DNA from: Saccharothrix sp. HUAS TT1
GTDB lineage: Bacteria > Actinomycetota > Actinomycetes > Mycobacteriales > Pseudonocardiaceae
Length of the DNA: 64,000 bases
Assembly: GCF_040744945.1 (NCBI RefSeq)
Contig: NZ_CP160453.1
Coordinates: 868,001-932,000 of the forward strand
Direction of reading: 5' to 3'
The translations under genes were made by a program, and so were the position numbers. Below, piece by piece: positions 59,619 to 64,000 of the stretch. Numbering within the stretch: the stretch's first letter is position 1; the number at the start of each line of letters is the position of its first letter. The notes below the pieces were generated by a model. The model saw nothing but the letters and a program-made list of their open reading frames with translations, did not search any database and had not been told where the DNA came from.

Positions 59619-60367
59619 TCGCCGACCGCACCAGCCCGGCGCACAAGTCCGCGGGCGACGAGTTCCACGACCACCGCGATCGCCACCGCCTCGACCGCCA
59701 GCAGCCCGAGCAGCACGACCAGTTGCAGCGCACCCGCCTGCCACACCGGCGCGCCGCCCAGGAGCATCCCGACGAACGCGCCGGGCAACGTCACCAGCCC
59801 GACCGTCCGGGTCTGGTCCAACGCGGGCACCAGCGCCTCGGCCGCCGGCCTGCGCACCAGCTCGCGCACCGCGACCGGCTCGGTGAACCCCAGCGCCAGC
59901 GCCGCCTCGAACTCGCCGTGCCGGTCCCGCAGCGCGTCGAGCGCCCGGCGCACGGACAGCGTGGTGGCGGTCATCGCGCCGCCGATCAGGATTCCGCCGA
60001 CCGGCACCAGCGCGATGCCCCGCACCGGCACCAGGCCGCTCGCCACCAGCGCCGCGATGGCGGGCGCCGTCCCGCCGAGGATGGCCACCGCCACCCACAC
60101 CCCGCGACGGCCGGTCTTCGTGCGCGCGGCCGACGTCCCGGTCGCGACCCCGGCCATCAGCACCAGGAACGCCGCCGTCAGCGGCAACGACGCCAGCACC
60201 GCCGTGATCACCAGCGACACCGCGGCCAGCTGCGCGGCGGCCCGCAGCGCCGCCCGGACCACCGGCCGGGGCGACGCCAGCCCCGCCCACCGCACGACGG
60301 CGCCCGCGGCCGCGGTGAAGATCAGGCAGACGACGAGCAGCCGGACCCAGTCCGTCGCGATGACCAC
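59603..60367 (-). CDS. FetB/UPF0014-family permease
   Basis: A 254-residue membrane protein with seven predicted helices. AGGTATTGS-like blocks typical of UPF0014 appear as LVPVGGILIGGAMTATTLSVRRAL, then DRHGEFEAALALGFT and DQTRTVGLVTLPGAFVGMLLGGAPVWQAGALQLVVLLGLLAVEAVA. In E. coli FetAB exports iron and lowers oxidative stress; plant ALS3/STAR2 relatives export other solutes. The ATPase partner FetA is not adjacent. Stands alone on the minus strand with a terminator behind it. Confidence 0.85.
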   Translation of the reverse strand: MVIATDWVRLLVVCLIFTAAAGAVVRWAGLASPRPVVRAALRAAAQLAAVSLVITAVLASLPLTAAFLVLMAGVATGTSAARTKTGRRGVWVAVAILGGTAPAIAALVASGLVPVRGIALVPVGGILIGGAMTATTLSVRRALDALRDRHGEFEAALALGFTEPVAVRELVRRPAAEALVPALDQTRTVGLVTLPGAFVGMLLGGAPVWQAGALQLVVLLGLLAVEAVAIAVVVELVARGLVRRAGAVGELRLT

Positions 60368-60447
60368 CGGACCATTGTCGGACGCGGGCGCGTCGGCGCA
60401 GGATCAGACGCGGGCGCAGGGTCGGACACGTCCGCAGCGTCGCAGGG

Positions 60448-61770
60448 TCAGACGCGGGCGCGGCGGCGCAGGCTCAGGCGGTGCGCGGGCAGGCTCAACC
60501 CGCCACGCCTGGCCAGCACGACCCCGCCGACCAGCGCCGCCACGATCGACACCACACCGCCGACGACCAGTGGCGCGCGGGCGGTGAAGTGCTCGGCCAG
60601 CCAGCCCATCACCGGTCCGCCCAGCGGGTTCCCGCCGAGGAACACCAGCATGTACAGGCCCATGACCCGGCCCCGCATGTCGGGTGACACGCCCAGCTGC
60701 ACGGTCGCGTTGGCGGTCGTGGTGAACGTCATCATGGCGATGCCGACGGGGATCAGCGCGACGCCGGACAGCCACATCGTCGGCATCACGCCGACCACGA
60801 CCTCCAGCACGCCGAACGCCAGCGCGCCGAGGATCAGCAGCCGCAGCCGGGGCTTGCCGCGGGCGCTGCGCTTGGCCGCCAGGGTCGCGCCGGCCAGCGT
60901 GCCGACGGCGAGCATCGTGGACAGCAGGCCGTAGGCGGAGGCGTCGCCGCCGAACGTGTTGCGCGCCAGCACGGCCAGCGTGACGTAGAAGTTCAGCCCG
61001 AACGTGCTGATGAAGAACACCAGGCACAGCAGGATCACCAGGTCGGGGCGCTTGCGCACGTACCGCAGGCCCTCGCGCAGCTGGCCCTTCTCCCGCGGCA
61101 CGGGTTCGCCGCGGTGCAGCTCGCCCGCGCGCATCAGGACGAGCCCGGCGATGACGCCGAGGAAGCTGATCGCGTTGAGCAGGAACACCCAGCCAGTGCC
61201 GACCACGATGATCAGCACGCCGGCGGCGGCCGGGCCGACCATGCGGGCCAGGTTGAACGTCATGGAGTTCAGCGCGACGGCGTTGGTGAGCTGGTCGCGG
61301 CCGACCATCTCGACCACGAAGCTCTGCCGCACCGGCGTCTCGACCGCGGACACCGCGCCGAGCAGCAGGCACAGCAGGTAGACGTGCCACAGCTCGACCA
61401 CGCCGGTGACGTCGAGCAGGCCGAGGGTCAGCGCGCAGAGCCCGAGGCCGGTCTCCAGCACGAGCAGCAGCTTGCGCTTGTCCATCCGGTCGGCGAGCAC
61501 GCCCGCCCACAGCGACAGCAGCAGCGTCGGCGCGAACTGGAGGGCGGCGGCGATGCCGAGCGCGACGGGCGAGCCGTCGGACAGCTCCAGCACCAGCCAG
61601 TCCTGGGCGACGCGCTGCATCCACAGGCCGACCAGGGAGACGACCTGGCCGGAGGCGTAGAGGCGGTAGTTGCGGGTGCGGAGCGAGCCGAACATGCGGC
61701 TTCGCGGCGGTGGTGCGGCTGGGTTGCGCTCGACCTGGTCCGTCTCTGCCCCACCCGCGTACGCCGGCAC
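60448..61770 (-). CDS. MFS exporter
   Basis: A 440-residue transporter of the MFS_3 type with 12 helices. NYRLYASGQVVSLVGLWMQRVAQDWLVLELS and AGVLADRMDKRKLLLV are diagnostic, as are ETPVRQSFVVEMVGRDQLTNAVALNS and DMRGRVMGLYMLVFLGGNPLGGP. This subgroup (EntS/MefA-like) includes siderophore and macrolide exporters; no substrate can be assigned. The GTG start lies four bases after the MarR stop; an internal ATG at MFGSLRTRN is a second option. Its 3' flank (60368-60447) has a short repeat GCAGGRTCAGACGCGGGCG in tandem. Confidence 0.88.
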   Translation of the reverse strand: MPAYAGGAETDQVERNPAAPPPRSRMFGSLRTRNYRLYASGQVVSLVGLWMQRVAQDWLVLELSDGSPVALGIAAALQFAPTLLLSLWAGVLADRMDKRKLLLVLETGLGLCALTLGLLDVTGVVELWHVYLLCLLLGAVSAVETPVRQSFVVEMVGRDQLTNAVALNSMTFNLARMVGPAAAGVLIIVVGTGWVFLLNAISFLGVIAGLVLMRAGELHRGEPVPREKGQLREGLRYVRKRPDLVILLCLVFFISTFGLNFYVTLAVLARNTFGGDASAYGLLSTMLAVGTLAGATLAAKRSARGKPRLRLLILGALAFGVLEVVVGVMPTMWLSGVALIPVGIAMMTFTTTANATVQLGVSPDMRGRVMGLYMLVFLGGNPLGGPVMGWLAEHFTARAPLVVGGVVSIVAALVGGVVLARRGGLSLPAHRLSLRRRARV

Positions 61771-61774
61771 TTCG

Positions 61775-62203
61775 TTACTGCCCCGCCATCCTGTCGATGA
61801 TCCCGGCGGCGCGCGACAGCACGCCCCGTTCCTCCGGTGTCAGCTCGGCCAGGCGCTTGTCCAGCCAGGCTTCGCGCGCGGACACCTCTTCGTTGATGTA
61901 GCTCAGACCCGTCTCGCTCAGCTCCACGATGGCCTGGCGGCCGTCGGTGGGGTGCGGGCGGCGCGTGGCGAACCCGTACTCCTCCAGAGCGGCTATCACC
62001 CTGGTCATCGACGGTGGCTGGACGCCTTCCCTGGCGGCCAGCTCGCCCGGCGTCAGGGGTCCGCACTTGTGCAGCGTGGACAGCGCGGACACCTGGGTGA
62101 GCGAGATCGCGGAGTTCACCCGCTGCGCGCGGAGCCTGCGGTTGAGCCGGACGACGGCCAGTCTCAGCTGACTGGCCAGCCCTGCTTCCTCGGTCTCCGC
62201 CAC
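61775..62203 (-). CDS. MarR-family regulator
   Basis: A 142-residue winged-helix regulator: LTQVSALSTLHKCGPLTPGELAAREGVQPPSMTRVIAALEEYGFATRRPHPTDGRQAIVELSETG is the DNA-binding part and wing. It is likely leaderless: TATGCT (plus coordinates 62210-62215) is a -10 box ending 6 bases before the GTG at 62203. The frame could start 6 codons earlier, but those lie in the promoter. It precedes the MFS exporter by four bases and probably represses its own operon until a drug-like ligand binds. Confidence 0.9.
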   Translation of the reverse strand: MAETEEAGLASQLRLAVVRLNRRLRAQRVNSAISLTQVSALSTLHKCGPLTPGELAAREGVQPPSMTRVIAALEEYGFATRRPHPTDGRQAIVELSETGLSYINEEVSAREAWLDKRLAELTPEERGVLSRAAGIIDRMAGQ

Positions 62204-62272
62204 GTAGTTAGCATACCTCACGATCTATGCGCCCATCGTGTGAAGTTGCTCATCGACGCCCGTCGGCGCCCG

Positions 62273-63943
62273 TCAGCCGGTCAGCGCGGCCTGGATGGGA
62301 CCGATCGCGAAGTAGACGACGAACGCCGCCGCGACGACCCACATGAGCGGGTGCACGCTGCGCGCCCGCCCGGTCATCGCCCGCAGCAGCACGTAGCTGA
62401 CGAAACCCGCGCCGATGCCGTTCGCGATCGAGTAGGTGAACGGCATGACCACGATGGTGAGGAACGCGGGCAGGCCGATCGAGAAGTCGGTGAAGTCGAT
62501 CTCCTTCACCTGCATGATCATCAGCGCGCCGACGATGACCAGCGCGGGCGCCGCCGCCTCGATCGGCACCACCGCGTACAGCGGGGTGAGGAACATGGCG
62601 GCCAGGAACAGCAGGCCGGTGACGACGTTCGCCAGGCCGGTCCGCGCCCCCTCGGCGATACCGGACGCCGATTCGATGTAGACCGTGTTGGACGACGAGG
62701 ACGCCGCACCACCCGCGACCGCGCCGACGCCGTCCACGAACAGCGCCTTGGACACGTTGGGCAACTGGCCGTCCTTGCCGATGAGCCCGGCCTCCTTGCC
62801 GAGGCCGGTCATCGTGCCGACGGTGTCGAAGAAGTCGGTGAGCACCAGCGTGAAGACCAGCAGGGCTGCCGTCAGGGCGGGGATGCGGGTCCACGCGCCG
62901 AACGACACGTCGCCGAGCAGGGACAGGTCGGGCAGGCCGAACACCTGCTCCGGCAGGGCCGGGTAGCCGAGGTTCCAGCCGGCCGGGTTGGTGCCCTGCG
63001 ACGGGCCCGCCTGGACGATGGCCTCGATCACGATGGACAGCACGGTCGCCGACAGCACGCCGATCAGGATCGCGCCCTTGACCTTGCGGGCGACCAGGAT
63101 GCCGGTGACGACCAGGCCGACCACGAACACGAACGTCGGCCAGGACGCGATGGACCCGTTGATGCCGAGCCCGACCGGCACGGTGGTGCCGGCCGCGTCG
63201 GGCAACCGGCGCACGAACCCGGCGTCGACCAGGCCGATGAAGCAGATGAACAACCCGATGCCGACCGCGATGGCCGCCTTCAGCTCGGCGGGCACCGCGT
63301 TGAACACCGCCGTGCGGACGCCGGTGACGACGAGGAGGAGGACCACGAGGCCGTTGACCACGACCAGGCCCATCGCCTCGGGCCAGGACACCTGCGGCAC
63401 GACCGTGACGGCGACGAAGGAGTTGATGCCCAGGCCCGTGGCCAGCGCGAAGGGGTAGTTGGCGACGAGTCCGAAGAGGATCGTCATGACCCCCGCCACC
63501 AGCGCCGTCACCGCCGCGACCTGCGGGATGGTGAGGATGTTGCCGAGCACGTCGACCTTCGCGCCAGGGGCGTCGGCGGCGAAGCTGCCCAGGATCAGCG
63601 GGTTCAGCACGACGATGTAGGCCATGGTCACGAAGGTGACGAGCCCGCCGCGCAGCTCCCGGCCGACCGAGGAGCCGCGCTCGGAGATCTTGAAGAACCC
63701 GTCCAGCCCGGACCGCCCCGACCCGCCCTGAACGGCGCCCGAGGCCGCGCCCCGGGACGTGCTCTGCGACGTGCTCTGCGACGTGCTCTGCGACGTGCTC
63801 ACGGACTTGCCCGGCGATGCCCCCTCGGACGTGCCCGACGACACCTCTTCGGGGGTGCCCGACGACGCCCCTTCGGGCGTGCCCGGAGCTGCGCCCGACG
63901 GCGTGCCCGGCGGCGTGTCGGCGGAGGGCGTCTCGGCGGCCAT
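62273..63943 (-). CDS. NCS2-family purine/xanthine permease (AzgA-like)
   Basis: A 556-residue proton symporter of nucleobases. The conserved part (from about residue 90) starts with ERGSSVGRELRGGLVTFVTMAYIVVLNPLIL and has about 14 helices, with ATGLGINSFVAV, ISFxDFFDTVGTMTGL-like LVLTDFFDTVGTMTGLGKEAGL and SSSSNTVYIESASGIAEGARTG, the signatures of the AzgA/GhxP (adenine, guanine, hypoxanthine) group. The first 80 residues are a Ser/Thr/Gly/Pro-rich tail with repeats such as STSQ (four times) and GTPEGAS. ATG 63943 has a GAGGAG ribosome site. Confidence 0.92.
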   Translation of the reverse strand: MAAETPSADTPPGTPSGAAPGTPEGASSGTPEEVSSGTSEGASPGKSVSTSQSTSQSTSQSTSRGAASGAVQGGSGRSGLDGFFKISERGSSVGRELRGGLVTFVTMAYIVVLNPLILGSFAADAPGAKVDVLGNILTIPQVAAVTALVAGVMTILFGLVANYPFALATGLGINSFVAVTVVPQVSWPEAMGLVVVNGLVVLLLVVTGVRTAVFNAVPAELKAAIAVGIGLFICFIGLVDAGFVRRLPDAAGTTVPVGLGINGSIASWPTFVFVVGLVVTGILVARKVKGAILIGVLSATVLSIVIEAIVQAGPSQGTNPAGWNLGYPALPEQVFGLPDLSLLGDVSFGAWTRIPALTAALLVFTLVLTDFFDTVGTMTGLGKEAGLIGKDGQLPNVSKALFVDGVGAVAGGAASSSSNTVYIESASGIAEGARTGLANVVTGLLFLAAMFLTPLYAVVPIEAAAPALVIVGALMIMQVKEIDFTDFSIGLPAFLTIVVMPFTYSIANGIGAGFVSYVLLRAMTGRARSVHPLMWVVAAAFVVYFAIGPIQAALTG

Positions 63944-64000
63944 CTCATCTCCTCGATCAGTGCGGTGCGATGCGGCAGGCAGAGCGTGCCCCACCCGTGT

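Noticed and set aside
63700..63820. Tandem ACGTGCTCTGCG repeats near the right edge
   Set aside because: They encode the Ser/Thr/Gln tail (STSQ repeats) of the NCS2 permease and need no separate explanation.

Overview
The window is about 64 kb of very GC-rich DNA, dense in genes, with many GTG starts and 1-4 base stop/start overlaps. Together with SepH, DUF397/XRE pairs, ESX-type secretion proteins and gene orders shared with Mycobacterium, this points to a chromosome of an actinomycete. A member of the Pseudonocardiales (Saccharothrix/Actinosynnema/Lentzea type) is my inference, not something the sequence proves. I found no rRNA, tRNA, CRISPR array, insertion sequence or prophage.

Layout. 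1-4.3 kb: a qorB/HxlR redox pair, a two-domain gamma-glutamylcyclotransferase-like protein, a lipoprotein joined to an alpha/beta hydrolase, and an acidic secreted protein. 4.4-9.2 kb: a tight operon of three small helical proteins around a soluble ATPase with three FtsK/EccC-like domains, only the middle one intact; this is the best candidate for an undescribed system. 9.2-9.57 kb: a CTAG-rich repetitive spacer. 9.6-12.8 kb: two acetyltransferases, a zinc-independent MDR reductase and an Erm rRNA methyltransferase behind a leader peptide with an RLR arrest motif. 12.9-18.5 kb: a hypothetical gene, an amidohydrolase, and an AGPS-like flavoprotein / TetR / GlpD group with divergent, overlapping start codons. 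18.7-21.2 kb: ESX-type substrates (WXG-containing, EspC-like) and a YbaB protein without any secretion machinery. 21.4-25 kb: an ABC-2 exporter and citrate synthase. 25.2-32 kb: sugar kinase with TetR, divergent acyl-CoA dehydrogenase, amidohydrolase, aldose epimerase, TetR with a metallo-beta-lactamase-fold enzyme, and a YiaAB protein. 32-38 kb: amino-acid permease, XRE/DUF397 pair, MFS exporter, a decayed tandem acetyltransferase, pdxH. 38-43 kb: urease genes ureABCFG and ureD on the minus strand, interrupted by a plus-strand secreted-protein gene and lacking ureE. 43-44.8 kb: SigE-family sigma factor with a membrane protein and a lipoprotein of related fold. 44.9-55.2 kb: a second citrate synthase, serC, sepH, membrane proteins, a heterodimeric ABC exporter, DUF2537 and a SpoU methyltransferase, an order partly shared with M. 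tuberculosis Rv0881-Rv0889c. 55.4-64 kb: a GCS2 ligase, an ABC-F ATPase, a FetB-like permease, a MarR/MFS pair and an NCS2 purine-type permease.

Themes. Antibiotic self-protection or tolerance appears several times (Erm with attenuator, ABC-F, MFS and ABC exporters). Many regulators sit beside clear inverted-repeat operators. Perfect hairpin terminators close most units. A family of dispersed elements built on the word GAACGTAGGACTCTCGCG fills three intergenic gaps, two of them between converging genes, and a separate 134-bp cruciform-like element lies next to the third.
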